DNA of 7,546 bases from Rhodanobacteraceae bacterium UBA703 (GTDB taxonomy: Bacteria > Pseudomonadota > Gammaproteobacteria > Xanthomonadales > Rhodanobacteraceae), in NCBI GenBank assembly GCA_002297645.1, contig DBMH01000295.1, positions 1 to 7,546 of the forward strand. The letters run 5' to 3'. The position numbers and the translations under genes were made by a program. This document shows positions 1-6,465 of the stretch, piece by piece (the stretch's first letter is position 1; each line of letters opens with the position of its first letter). Below the pieces are notes generated by a model. That model was not told the origin of the DNA. It made no database searches and worked only from the letters and a program-made list of their open reading frames with translations.

Positions 1-584
1 GCGTCGGCCTCCCGCAGGCGCGCGGCGAACGGCAGCAGCACGTGGTCGGCGATGCGCGGGCACGGCGCGGCGGCACGTTCGGCGGAACCGTCCCAGCCGT
101 GGTGGAAGTACAGCGCGGCGCCGTGGTCGATGAGCCACGGGCGGCGATGCCAGACCAGCAGGTTCGCGTTGCGCGGTGTGCGGTCGACGTTGCTGACGAA
201 CGCGTCGAACCAGACGATCGCCGACGCCAGGTCGGCGTCGATGGTGTCGGCGACCGGATCGAACGTGACCGATCCCGGCAGGTAGTCGAGCGCCAGGTTG
301 AGCCCTGCGCTGGCGCGGATCAGTTCCTGGATCTCCGGGTCCGGCTCGGTGCGCGCGAGGTCGCGGTCGAGCTCGGCGAACACGATCTCCGGCACCGGCA
401 GGCCGAGCGCGCGCGCGAGTTCGCCGGCGACCAGTTCGGCGACCAGCGCCTTCGGCCCCTGCCCCGCGCCGCGGAACTTCAGCACGTAGAGACCGTCGTC
501 GTCAGCTTCCACCACGGCCGGCAGCGACCCGCCTTCGCGCAGCGGGGTGACGTAGCGGGTGGCGGAGACGGTGCGGATCGCCAC
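1..584 (-). CDS. HipA-like kinase (compact, HipA_2 type), 3' end beyond window
   Basis: The first 194 codons of a protein whose C-terminus lies beyond base 1. It resembles the compact stand-alone HipA-family kinases, not the full HipA toxin of about 440 residues. Visible parts: an N-terminal segment with YVLKFRGAGQGPKALVAEL (residues 33-51), probably the nucleotide-binding loop with Lys36 or Lys45 and Glu50/Glu55; a middle part with LNLALDYLPGSVTFDP (95-110); a catalytic-loop-like NVDRTPRNANLL (132-143), with Asp134 and Asn139/Asn141 as candidate catalytic and metal-binding residues; and WLIDHGAAL (150-158), with Asp153 in the place of the DFG-type metal ligand. The GTG start gives VAIRTVSATRYVTPLREGG, where the recognisable family similarity begins; no clear Shine-Dalgarno precedes it. 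It starts 20 bases after the asparaginase stop, so the two are probably co-transcribed. No HipB-like antitoxin gene precedes it. In relatives I recall a DUF3037 gene following such kinases; that would lie outside the window. The substrate is unknown. Confidence 0.82.
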   Translation of the reverse strand, partial: MAIRTVSATRYVTPLREGGSLPAVVEADDDGLYVLKFRGAGQGPKALVAELVAGELARALGLPVPEIVFAELDRDLARTEPDPEIQELIRASAGLNLALDYLPGSVTFDPVADTIDADLASAIVWFDAFVSNVDRTPRNANLLVWHRRPWLIDHGAALYFHHGWDGSAERAAAPCPRIADHVLLPFAARLREAD

Positions 585-604
585 GGGATACGGCCGGCGT
601 CGGG

Positions 605-1585
605 TTACTCGGCCAGCAGTGCGACGTGGACCTTGCCGTCCTTGTCGACCCAGCCGCGGTACATGCCGTCGGTGTTGTACGGCGTGGCGATGTTGCCTTC
701 GGCGTCGATCGCGATGACGCCGCCGTCGCCGCCGAGCTTCGGGATGATGTCCATGACGACCTGCTTCGCCGCCTCCGCGACCGGCGTCTTCGCGTACTCG
801 ACGCGCGCGCAGATGTCGTGCGCGACGACCGCGCGGATGTAGTACTCGCCCCAGCCGGTCGACGAGACGGCGCAACTGGCATTGGCGTAGGTGCCCGCGC
901 CGATGATGGGCGAGTCGCCGACGCGGCCGAAGCGCTTGTTGGTCATGCCGCCGGTCGAGGTGCCGGCCGCGAGGTGGCCCTTCGAATCCAGCGCGACGGC
1001 GCCGACGGTGCCGTGGTGCGGCGTCTTGCCCGGCTCGGCCTGCTGCTCGCGCTCCGTGCGCAGCGCCTTCTGCAGCGCCTGCCAGCGCTCCTCGGTGTAG
1101 AAGTACTTCGGATCGACGAACGAGAAGCCGACACTCTTGGCGAATGCCTCGGCGCCTTCGCCGACCATGAACACGTGCTCGGACTTCTCCATCACCGCGC
1201 GCGCCAGCAGGATCGGGTTCCTGATGCGGCGCAGGCCGGCGACCGCGCCGGCGCGCTGCGTGGCGCCGTCCATGATCGAAGCGTCCAGTTCGTTGTGGCC
1301 GTCGTGCGTGAACACCGCGCCCTTGCCGGCGTTGAAGCGCGGCGAATCCTCCAGCACGACGATCGCCTTGGTCACCGCGTCGAGGCTGTCGCCGCCGCTC
1401 TTGAGCACGGCGTAGCCGGCTTCCAGCGCGCGCTCGAGGTCGGCGCGCACGAGCTTGGCCTTCTCCGGCGTGAGGTCGGCCTTGACGACGCCGGCCCCTC
1501 CGTGGATCACGAGGACCGGCACGGCCGCCTCGGCGGACAGGGCGAACAGAAGGGAACCGGCGAGAGCGAGAAGGCGAGACGACAC
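605..1585 (-). CDS. iaaA: Exported isoaspartyl peptidase / L-asparaginase (Ntn hydrolase)
   Basis: A 326-residue plant-type asparaginase that hydrolyses isoaspartyl dipeptides and L-asparagine. The precursor cleaves itself before a Thr nucleophile. That Thr is Thr193 in HHGTVGAVALD, splitting an alpha part (about 21-192) from a beta part (193-326). Other family residues fit the E. coli enzyme with an offset of about 14: Thr211 in GTSTGG, Arg221 and Asp224 in FGRVGDSP, and Thr243-Gly244 in SSTGWGEYYIR. HGGAG (28-32) and FNAGKGAVF (84-92) are typical alpha-subunit motifs. I place the start at the GTG ending at 1585, because GGAG lies 7 bases before it and the protein then begins MSSRLLALAGSLLFALSAEA, a good Sec signal peptide cleaved near residue 20. 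Mature protein should be periplasmic, unlike the cytoplasmic E. coli enzyme. A second in-frame GTG six bases upstream sits too close to the GGAG. It has its own candidate promoter and is followed at 20 bases by the HipA-like kinase. Confidence 0.93.
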   Translation of the reverse strand: MSSRLLALAGSLLFALSAEAAVPVLVIHGGAGVVKADLTPEKAKLVRADLERALEAGYAVLKSGGDSLDAVTKAIVVLEDSPRFNAGKGAVFTHDGHNELDASIMDGATQRAGAVAGLRRIRNPILLARAVMEKSEHVFMVGEGAEAFAKSVGFSFVDPKYFYTEERWQALQKALRTEREQQAEPGKTPHHGTVGAVALDSKGHLAAGTSTGGMTNKRFGRVGDSPIIGAGTYANASCAVSSTGWGEYYIRAVVAHDICARVEYAKTPVAEAAKQVVMDIIPKLGGDGGVIAIDAEGNIATPYNTDGMYRGWVDKDGKVHVALLAE

Positions 1586-1592
1586 GTGCACA

Positions 1593-1596
1593 CTCC
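1593..1596 (-). promoter_or_regulatory. Shine-Dalgarno deciding the iaaA start
   Basis: GGAG on the minus strand lies 7 bases before the GTG at 1585 and only 1 base before the GTG at 1591. The spacing favours the 1585 start, which also gives the cleaner signal peptide. Confidence 0.6.
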
Positions 1597-1606
1597 AGGG
1601 AACGAC

Positions 1607-1621
1607 CGACGGAAGCCGTCG
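1607..1621 (-). other. Small hairpin at the predicted 5' end of the iaaA mRNA
   Basis: CGACGG-CTT-CCGTCG on the minus strand is a perfect 6-base-pair stem with a 3-base loop. It sits between the TATACT box and the GGAG ribosome site, at the expected transcript start. It could stabilise the 5' end or be chance in GC-rich DNA. Confidence 0.35.
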
Positions 1622-1627
1622 AGTATA
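1622..1627 (-). promoter_or_regulatory. Candidate -10 element for iaaA
   Basis: On the minus strand, TATACT lies 36 bases upstream of the iaaA GTG, in otherwise GC-rich DNA. It differs from the consensus -10 at one position. The expected -35 area (around 1645-1650, TCTCCC or neighbours) does not look like TTGACA, so the promoter would be weak or activator-dependent. Predicted transcription begins near 1615, giving a leader of about 30 bases. This suggests iaaA and the following kinase can be transcribed separately from the two-component genes. Confidence 0.45.
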
Positions 1628-1715
1628 GGGGACGCCGGCAGGCCGGGAGATTCCCGCGGCGCGGGGACATGGCGGCCGCTCACATTGAGGCGATTGGCGG
1701 AAGGCGATGGATTCC

Positions 1716-1759
1716 ACGCGCCGGCGCGTCGTCGGGCGCGGGCGGTTGCGGACACCGCA
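1716..1759 (-). other. GC palindromes after the histidine kinase stop, possible weak transcription stop
   Basis: Reading on the minus strand after the kinase stop codon (1775-1773) there are two inverted repeats: TGCGG-TGT-CCGCA (1759-1747, 5-base-pair stem) and the perfect 14-base palindrome ACGCGCCGGCGCGT (1729-1716). No T-run follows either, so this is not a standard intrinsic terminator. They lie in the 187-base gap between the kinase and iaaA, where I see no gene. Confidence 0.3.
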
Positions 1760-1772
1760 GCCGACCGACCGC

Positions 1773-3080
1773 TCACTCCGCATCCTGCGCGAGCGCGGGG
1801 AAATCGACGCGGATCGTGGTGCCGGCGCCGAGCTTGCTGGCGATGCTGATCTCCCAGCCGAAACGGTCGGCCAGCCGCTTGACGATGGACAGGCCGATGC
1901 CGTGCCCGTCGGCCTGCCCGGGGCGCCCGGCGCGGTAGAACGACTCGAACATGTGCGCCAGATCCTCCTCGCTCATGCCGACGCCGGTGTCCTCGACGAC
2001 TACGCAGGAACGGTCGATCGTGACGGTGACCGAGCCGCGCTCGGTGTAGAGGCAGGCGTTGCGGATCAGGTTGCCGATCATCACGCCGAACGCGCGCGGC
2101 GAGGTACGCAAGGTGCACACCGCCCGCTCGTCGACGCCGAGCGTCACCGGCTTGTCGTCGACCAGCGGTCGTGCGCGCTCGACCTCCTCGCGCACCGACT
2201 CGTTGACGGTGAATTCCTCTTCCGGCAGGCCGACGCCGCCCTCGCGTGCGAGGATCAGGAACGAATCGATCAGCGCTTCCATGTCGCGCGACGCGCGCCG
2301 GATGCGGCCGATGGTGCGGCGGGCGAAGGCCGGAAGATCGTCCTCGTCGAGCAGCATTTCCGCGCCGACCTTGATCACCGTCAGCGGCGTGCGCAGCTCG
2401 TGGCTCGCGTCGCGCGTGAAATTCCTTTCACGGTCGACGAACTCGTCCAGCCGGACGGCGAAACCGTGCAGCGCCTGCGCGAGGCTGCCGACGTCGTCGT
2501 CGACCTCCATCTGCACGGGCAGGTTTTCCGGCAGCAGCGCGTCGGCGTCCGATGACGTCGGGTTCCAGCCGCGCACCGTGTCGGCCAGCACGACGATCGG
2601 CGCCAGGGCGCGCCGCGAGGCGCGGTACGCCAGCCATGCGGTGACGTAGACCGTCGCCAGGATCATCCCGAACAGGCCGAAGCCGATCCAGAACACCAGC
2701 GCGTGCAGCTGGCGCTGCTCGGCGACGACGTAGAGGCGGCCGGCCGGTGTCTCGGTCACCGACACGGCGGGCCGGTTCGCGCCGGGACCGTGGTATCCGT
2801 CCGCCAGGTGCGACAGGCCGGGCGGGGCTTCCTGCGCCGCGGCCGAAGGCGGGAGCAGGTAGCTGCGCACGAACGGCCCCTGCGGCGGCAGCGCGGCCGG
2901 ATCGGTCGCCAGGCGCTGGACGAACTGCGCCGACTCGCGGGTGACGAGCTCGTGCAGGATCAGGTTCTCCAGCAGGCTGACGAAGACGTACACGCCGAGC
3001 AGCCCGGCGAGGCTGATCGCGGCGATCTGCTGGATGAATACCGCCCAGATCTTGCGGCGGATGCCTATCGGGCGATACAT
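1773..3080 (-). CDS. Membrane sensor histidine kinase of a two-component system
   Basis: A 435-residue inner-membrane kinase that should phosphorylate the response regulator encoded just upstream. Order of parts: cytoplasmic start rich in Arg/Lys (RPIGIRRK), first membrane segment (about 11-37), a periplasmic loop of about 90 residues that is Pro-rich and has no Cys (38-127), second membrane segment (about 128-150), a HAMP-like linker (about 151-215), then the kinase core. The phospho-accepting histidine is His227 in FTRDASHELRTPL. The ATP-binding domain shows the N box NLIRNA (Asn341), the G1 box EDTGVGM (Asp364), an F box FESFYRA (378-384) and the G2 box GHGIGLSIVKRLA (392-404). All key residues are intact, so an active kinase is expected. 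The ATG at 3080 is the only plausible start in this frame, yet no good Shine-Dalgarno is near it; a small ORF with a strong one overlaps it (see 3065-3130). The loop gives no clue to the signal. Confidence 0.95.
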   Translation of the reverse strand: MYRPIGIRRKIWAVFIQQIAAISLAGLLGVYVFVSLLENLILHELVTRESAQFVQRLATDPAALPPQGPFVRSYLLPPSAAAQEAPPGLSHLADGYHGPGANRPAVSVTETPAGRLYVVAEQRQLHALVFWIGFGLFGMILATVYVTAWLAYRASRRALAPIVVLADTVRGWNPTSSDADALLPENLPVQMEVDDDVGSLAQALHGFAVRLDEFVDRERNFTRDASHELRTPLTVIKVGAEMLLDEDDLPAFARRTIGRIRRASRDMEALIDSFLILAREGGVGLPEEEFTVNESVREEVERARPLVDDKPVTLGVDERAVCTLRTSPRAFGVMIGNLIRNACLYTERGSVTVTIDRSCVVVEDTGVGMSEEDLAHMFESFYRAGRPGQADGHGIGLSIVKRLADRFGWEISIASKLGAGTTIRVDFPALAQDAE

Positions 3081-3130
3081 GCCGGGGCTTGGCCTCGCAT
3101 TGCGTCCGAATGCCGGGGAAAACGCACCAT
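3065..3130 (-). CDS. Possible 21-codon leader ORF overlapping the kinase start
   Basis: In the 97-base gap between regulator and kinase, an ATG at 3130 opens a 21-codon frame (MVRFPRHSDA...ACIAR) ending in TAG at 3067-3065. It runs 16 bases past the kinase ATG in another frame. GGAGGAG lies exactly 7 bases before its ATG, one of the best ribosome sites in the window, while the kinase ATG has none. The layout suits translational coupling, with ribosomes ending here restarting at the kinase ATG. The peptide has no recognisable motif. It may be only a ribosome-loading device, or chance. Confidence 0.35.
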   Translation of the reverse strand: MVRFPRHSDAMRGQAPACIAR

Positions 3131-3137
3131 CCCCAAT

Positions 3138-3144
3138 CTCCTCC
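3138..3144 (-). promoter_or_regulatory. Strong Shine-Dalgarno ahead of the small ORF
   Basis: GGAGGAG on the minus strand, 7 bases before the ATG at 3130 and 57 bases before the kinase ATG. No start codon in the kinase frame lies within its reach, so it cannot serve the kinase directly. Confidence 0.5.
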
Positions 3145-3177
3145 GCCGCCTCACCGTTCGATGCGAGGACGGCCCGC

Positions 3178-3909
3178 TCAGGCCATGCGCCGGTCCGGGG
3201 CCGTCTCGACGCCGAGGTCGGCCAGGCGATAGCCCGAGCTGTGGATCGTGTGCAGCAGCTGGGTCGCGAACGGACGGTCGATGACCTTGCGCAGATTGTA
3301 CAGGTGGCTGCGCAGCGTATCGGAATCCGGCAACAGGTCGCCCCACACCTCGCGCTCGATGTCGCGCCGGCTGACCACGCGCGGCGATTCGCGCATGAGG
3401 ATCATCAGCAGCTTCACGCCGATCGGCGCGAGCTGCAGCTCCTTGCCGGCGCGCGTGACGCGCAGGGTGGCCGTGTCCAGCACGAGGTCGCCGACGGCCA
3501 GCACCTCGTCGCTGACCTGGCGCCGGTTGCGCCGGATCAGCGACCGCAGGCGCGCTTCCAGTTCGCGGATCTCGAACGGCTTGACGAGGTAGTCGTCGGC
3601 GCCGGCATCGAGCCCGACCAGCTTGTCCTCGACGGTGTCGCGGGCGGTCAGCATCAGCACCGGCGTCGCGCGCTTCTCTTCGTGGCGCAGCCGCCGGCAC
3701 AGCGAGAGGCCGTCCAGGCCCGGCAGCATCAGGTCGAGTACGACGACGTCGTAGCTGTTCGTGGTGGCGAGGCGGAGGCCGCTGATGCCGTCCGCGGCGT
3801 AGTCGACCGAGTAGCCGCGCCTCTCGAGGAATTCGCCGACGGTCTCCGAAATGCCGCGACTGTCTTCGACGAGCAGGATCGCGCCGGTGTGGCTGTCACG
3901 CTTGTCCAC
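3178..3909 (-). CDS. OmpR/PhoB-family response regulator
   Basis: A 243-residue transcription regulator: receiver domain (about 10-125) followed by a winged-helix DNA-binding domain (about 137-232). The acidic pair is Glu15-Asp16 in ILLVEDS, the phospho-acceptor is Asp59 in VVVLDLMLPGLDG, the switch Thr is Thr88 in LMLTARD, and the conserved Lys is Lys110 in YLVKPF. The C-terminal part shows the recognition-helix stretch SDTLRSHLYNLRKVID and the wing HTIHSSGYRLADL. The GTG start at 3909 has GGAGG four bases upstream. The partner kinase follows 97 bases after the stop, so the two form one operon. It recalls the ColR/VgrR-like regulators of Xanthomonas, but I cannot name the system. The upstream gap holds direct and inverted repeats that may be its own binding sites. 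Confidence 0.95.
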   Translation of the reverse strand: MDKRDSHTGAILLVEDSRGISETVGEFLERRGYSVDYAADGISGLRLATTNSYDVVVLDLMLPGLDGLSLCRRLRHEEKRATPVLMLTARDTVEDKLVGLDAGADDYLVKPFEIRELEARLRSLIRRNRRQVSDEVLAVGDLVLDTATLRVTRAGKELQLAPIGVKLLMILMRESPRVVSRRDIEREVWGDLLPDSDTLRSHLYNLRKVIDRPFATQLLHTIHSSGYRLADLGVETAPDRRMA

Positions 3910-3913
3910 GATA

Positions 3914-3918
3914 CCTCC
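3914..3918 (-). promoter_or_regulatory. Shine-Dalgarno of the response regulator
   Basis: GGAGG on the minus strand, four bases ahead of the GTG at 3909. It supports the GTG start; no in-frame ATG competes nearby. Confidence 0.6.
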
Positions 3919-3922
3919 GCAT

Positions 3923-3984
3923 ACACGTGTTCACGTTTGTGAAAAATTACGTCTCGAACGGCGTGACGAGTGCGTGAAAATACG
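3923..3984 (-). promoter_or_regulatory. Repeat-rich promoter/operator region of the two-component operon
   Basis: This AT-richer stretch precedes the response regulator. It holds the perfect palindrome ACACGTGT (3923-3930); the inverted repeat TTCAC-GTTT-GTGAA (3930-3943); tandem copies of GCGTGA at 3961-3966 and 3972-3977, an 11-base period typical of OmpR/PhoB-family sites; and two related blocks, GTGAAAAATTACG (3939-3951) and GTGAAAATACG (3974-3984). Minus-strand TATTTT (3982-3977) could be a -10 with TTGCAA (4007-4002) as -35, but the 19-base spacing is long; TAATTT nearer the gene is another -10 option. Self-regulation by the encoded regulator is a reasonable inference. Confidence 0.45.
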
Positions 3985-4034
3985 CCCGAATCGGCGAAGG
4001 TTTGCAAATGGCCATGACGGCCGTACGGATCGCG

Positions 4035-4102
4035 GCCCGGTCGAAGCCGGGCGCGTGGCATCGGAAGGGAGGAACGTGCCGCCGCCGGAGGCCCCGGCGG
4101 CG
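4035..4102 (-). terminator. Two GC hairpins downstream of dcp, possible terminator
   Basis: In the gap after the dcp stop (4206-4204), the minus strand reads first a 9-base-pair stem CGCCGCCGG/CCGGCGGCG with a 5-base loop (4102-4080), then GCCCGG-CTTCGA-CCGGGC (4052-4035). Neither is followed by a T-run; a pyrimidine-rich stretch follows the first. They may slow or end dcp transcription before the regulator promoter. The rest of the 294-base gap (3910-4203) has no gene that I can support. Confidence 0.35.
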
Positions 4103-4203
4103 CGGACGGCGAAGACGGAGCCTTGGATACGCCTTCGCCCCCGGGAAGTCGCCGGAGCGCGGGCGCCGAGGCCCCGCCGCTCCGGTCGGAAGGCCGGCCG
4201 GAC

Positions 4204-6375
4204 TCAGCCGCCCTTCTTCTCCTCCTTCAGGCCGCGCTGCTCGAGCAGCGGCTCCACCTCCGGATCGCGGCCGCGGAAGGCGCGATACATCTCGGCCATG
4301 TCCTGCGTGCTGCCGCGCGACAGGATCATGTCGCGGAAGCGCTGGCCGTTCTCGCGCGTCATGCCACCGTGCTCGCGGAACCAGTAGAACGCGTCGTGAT
4401 CGAGCACCTCGCTCCACAGGTAGGCGTAGTAGCCGGCCGCGTAGCCGCCGCCCCAGACGTGCGCGAAGTACGAGGTGCGGTAGCGCGGCGGCACCACGTC
4501 GAGGTCGACCTTGTACTGGCCGAGCGCCTTGGTCTCGAACGCGTCGACGTCCTGCTTGCCCGCGCCGGCCGGCTGCGTGTGCCAGGCCATGTCGAGCAGC
4601 GCGGCGGCGAGGTACTCGGTCGTCGCGAAGCCCTGGTCGAAGGTGGCCGACTTGCGGATCTTCTCGACCAGCTCGGCCGGCATCGGCGCGCCGGTCTGGT
4701 AGTGCTTGGCGTAGTTCGCGAACACCTTCGGGTCGCGGCCCCAGTGCTCGTTGAACTGCGACGGGAACTCGACGAAGTCGCGCGGCACGTTGGTGCCCGA
4801 CAGCGTCGGGTACTGGGCGTCGGCGAACATGCCGTGCAGCGCATGGCCGAACTCGTGGAACATCGTGTTGACGTCGTCGTGCGTGATCAGCCCCGGCTGT
4901 CCGGCCGCCGGCTTGGTGAAGTTGCAGACGTTGTAGACGACCGGCTTGGTGCCGAGCAGCTTCGACTGGCCGACGAGGTTGTCCATCCAGGCACCGCCGC
5001 GCTTGCTCTCGCGCTTCCAGTAGTCGGCGTAGAACAGGGCCAGCGACTTGCCGTCGGCGTCGAACACCTCGAACACGCGCACGTCCGGATGGTAGACCGG
5101 AAGGTCCTTGCGCTCCTTGAAGGTCAGGCCGTACATCTGGTTCGCAGCGAAGAACACGCCGTCCTTCAGCACGCGGTCGATCTCGAAGTACGGCTTGATC
5201 TGCGATTCGTCGAGGTCGTACTCGGCCTTGCGCACCTGCTCGGCGTAGAACTGCCAGTCCCACGGGGCGAGCTTGAAACCGCCCTTCTGCTGGTCGATCA
5301 GCGCCTGCATCTTCGCCGCTTCGCCGCGTGCCTTGGCCGTCGCCGTCGGCACCATGTCGGTCATCAGCTTGATCGCGTTTTCCGGCTTCTTCGCCATCTG
5401 GTCGGCCAGCGTGTAGGCCGCGTAGTTCGGGTAGCCGAGCAGCTTCGCGCGCTCGGCGCGCAGCACGGCGAGGCGCTGGATGATCGCGCGCGTGTCGTTG
5501 GCGTCGCCGTGCTCGGCGCGCGTCGTCGAGGCCTTGAACAGACGCTCGCGCACGCTGCGGTCGGTGAGCGACACCTGGGCCGGCTGCTGGGTCGTGTTCT
5601 GCAGCGCGACGAGGAACTTGCCGTCCTTCTTCGCGGCCTTGGCGGCCGCTGCCGCGGCGGCGACGTCGGCATCGGAGAAACCGGCCAGCTCCTCCTTCTT
5701 GTCGAGCACCAGCGCGCCGGCGTTGTTGGCGGCCAGCAGCTTGTTGCCGAACTCGGTCGTCAGCGTCGACTCTTCCTTGTTCAGCTCGCGCAGCTTCGCC
5801 TTGTCGGCGTCACCGAGCTTGGCGCCGGCGCGCACGAAGTTCTCGTAGTAGCGCTCGACCAGCGTCTTCTGCTCGGCGGTCAGGCCGAGCGCGTCGCGGC
5901 CGTCGTAGAGCTTGCCGACGCGCGCGAACAGCTTCGGATCCAGGTAGATCGCATCCTGGTGCCCGGCGAGCTTCGGCGCGATCGCCACTTCCACCTTCTG
6001 CAGGGTGTCGTTGGTGTCGGCGCCGGTCACCGCGTTGAACGCCAGGGCCACGCGCGACAGCATCGCGCCGCTGCGCTCCATCGCCTCGATCGTGTTGGCG
6101 AACGTCGGCTCGGCCTTGTCCGCCGCGATCTTCGCGACCTCGGCGAGGTGCTCGCGCATGCCCGCCTCGAATGCCGGCTGGTAGTGCGCGTCCTTGATCT
6201 TGTCGAACGGCGGCGCGTGGAACGGCAGCGCGCTTTCCGTCGCGAACGGATTGGAGGCCGGCAGCGCCGCCGCCGTGCCGTCCTTCGCGAGTGCCGCGGG
6301 AACGTCCGCCAGGATGCCGAAACCACCGACCAGGATCAGGTTCATCGTCGTCGCCAGAAGCGTCTTGCGCAGCAT
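4204..6375 (-). CDS. dcp: Exported M3-family zinc metallopeptidase, dipeptidyl carboxypeptidase type
   Basis: A 723-residue M3 peptidase, slightly longer than E. coli Dcp because of an N-terminal export signal. It should release C-terminal dipeptides from short peptides. The zinc site is HEFGHALHGMFAD (507-519), with ligands His507 and His511, catalytic Glu508, and third ligand Glu536 in RDFVEFPSQFNEHW; the 25-residue distance from His511 to Glu536 fits the family. The SGTNVPRDFVEFPSQ stretch and HGMFAD favour Dcp over oligopeptidase A. The C-terminal region YFAHVWGGGYAAGYYAYLWS is the usual substrate-side M3 motif. The N-terminus (MLRKTLLATT, then a hydrophobic core ending PAALA-KDG near residue 30) looks like a Sec signal, so a periplasmic place is likely. 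A run of Ala/Lys near 237-250 is probably a helical low-complexity stretch. The ATG at 6375 has only a weak ribosome site; the next Met (residue 11) would remove the basic start of the signal. It lies 90 bases after tesA with no clear promoter in that gap. Confidence 0.93.
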   Translation of the reverse strand: MLRKTLLATTMNLILVGGFGILADVPAALAKDGTAAALPASNPFATESALPFHAPPFDKIKDAHYQPAFEAGMREHLAEVAKIAADKAEPTFANTIEAMERSGAMLSRVALAFNAVTGADTNDTLQKVEVAIAPKLAGHQDAIYLDPKLFARVGKLYDGRDALGLTAEQKTLVERYYENFVRAGAKLGDADKAKLRELNKEESTLTTEFGNKLLAANNAGALVLDKKEELAGFSDADVAAAAAAAKAAKKDGKFLVALQNTTQQPAQVSLTDRSVRERLFKASTTRAEHGDANDTRAIIQRLAVLRAERAKLLGYPNYAAYTLADQMAKKPENAIKLMTDMVPTATAKARGEAAKMQALIDQQKGGFKLAPWDWQFYAEQVRKAEYDLDESQIKPYFEIDRVLKDGVFFAANQMYGLTFKERKDLPVYHPDVRVFEVFDADGKSLALFYADYWKRESKRGGAWMDNLVGQSKLLGTKPVVYNVCNFTKPAAGQPGLITHDDVNTMFHEFGHALHGMFADAQYPTLSGTNVPRDFVEFPSQFNEHWGRDPKVFANYAKHYQTGAPMPAELVEKIRKSATFDQGFATTEYLAAALLDMAWHTQPAGAGKQDVDAFETKALGQYKVDLDVVPPRYRTSYFAHVWGGGYAAGYYAYLWSEVLDHDAFYWFREHGGMTRENGQRFRDMILSRGSTQDMAEMYRAFRGRDPEVEPLLEQRGLKEEKKGG

Positions 6376-6465
6376 GGATCGTCTCGTCCGGAGCGCCGCT
6401 CGACCGCGGCAGGATCGCGCAGCTTAACGGTTCCGGGAGGGCGGGACATAGGCCATTCGGCCCGT

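Noticed and set aside
1586..1783. N-terminal extension of the asparaginase to 1783
   Set aside because: The added 66 residues are Arg/Pro-rich and would bury the signal peptide; the TATACT box, hairpin and GGAG lie within that stretch.
42..2555. Several long plus-strand open frames (42-842, 626-1849, 1707-2555)
   Set aside because: They mirror the HipA-like kinase, asparaginase and histidine kinase genes and show Arg/Ala/Asp-rich composition without motifs.
2703..3942. Plus-strand open frames opposite the kinase and regulator (2703-3284, 2941-3942)
   Set aside because: Antisense to a well-defined two-component pair; the composition is that of reversed GC-rich coding sequence.
3947..5263. 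A 438-codon minus-strand frame overlapping the dcp 3' half and the gap
   Set aside because: It is out of frame with dcp, very Arg/Gly-rich, and lacks motifs.
6376..6465. Promoter for dcp in the tesA-dcp gap
   Set aside because: GGAACC and TTAAGC occur, but no spaced -35/-10 pair of a known sigma type is visible; GGCC-GAAT-GGCC after tesA is too short for a terminator.
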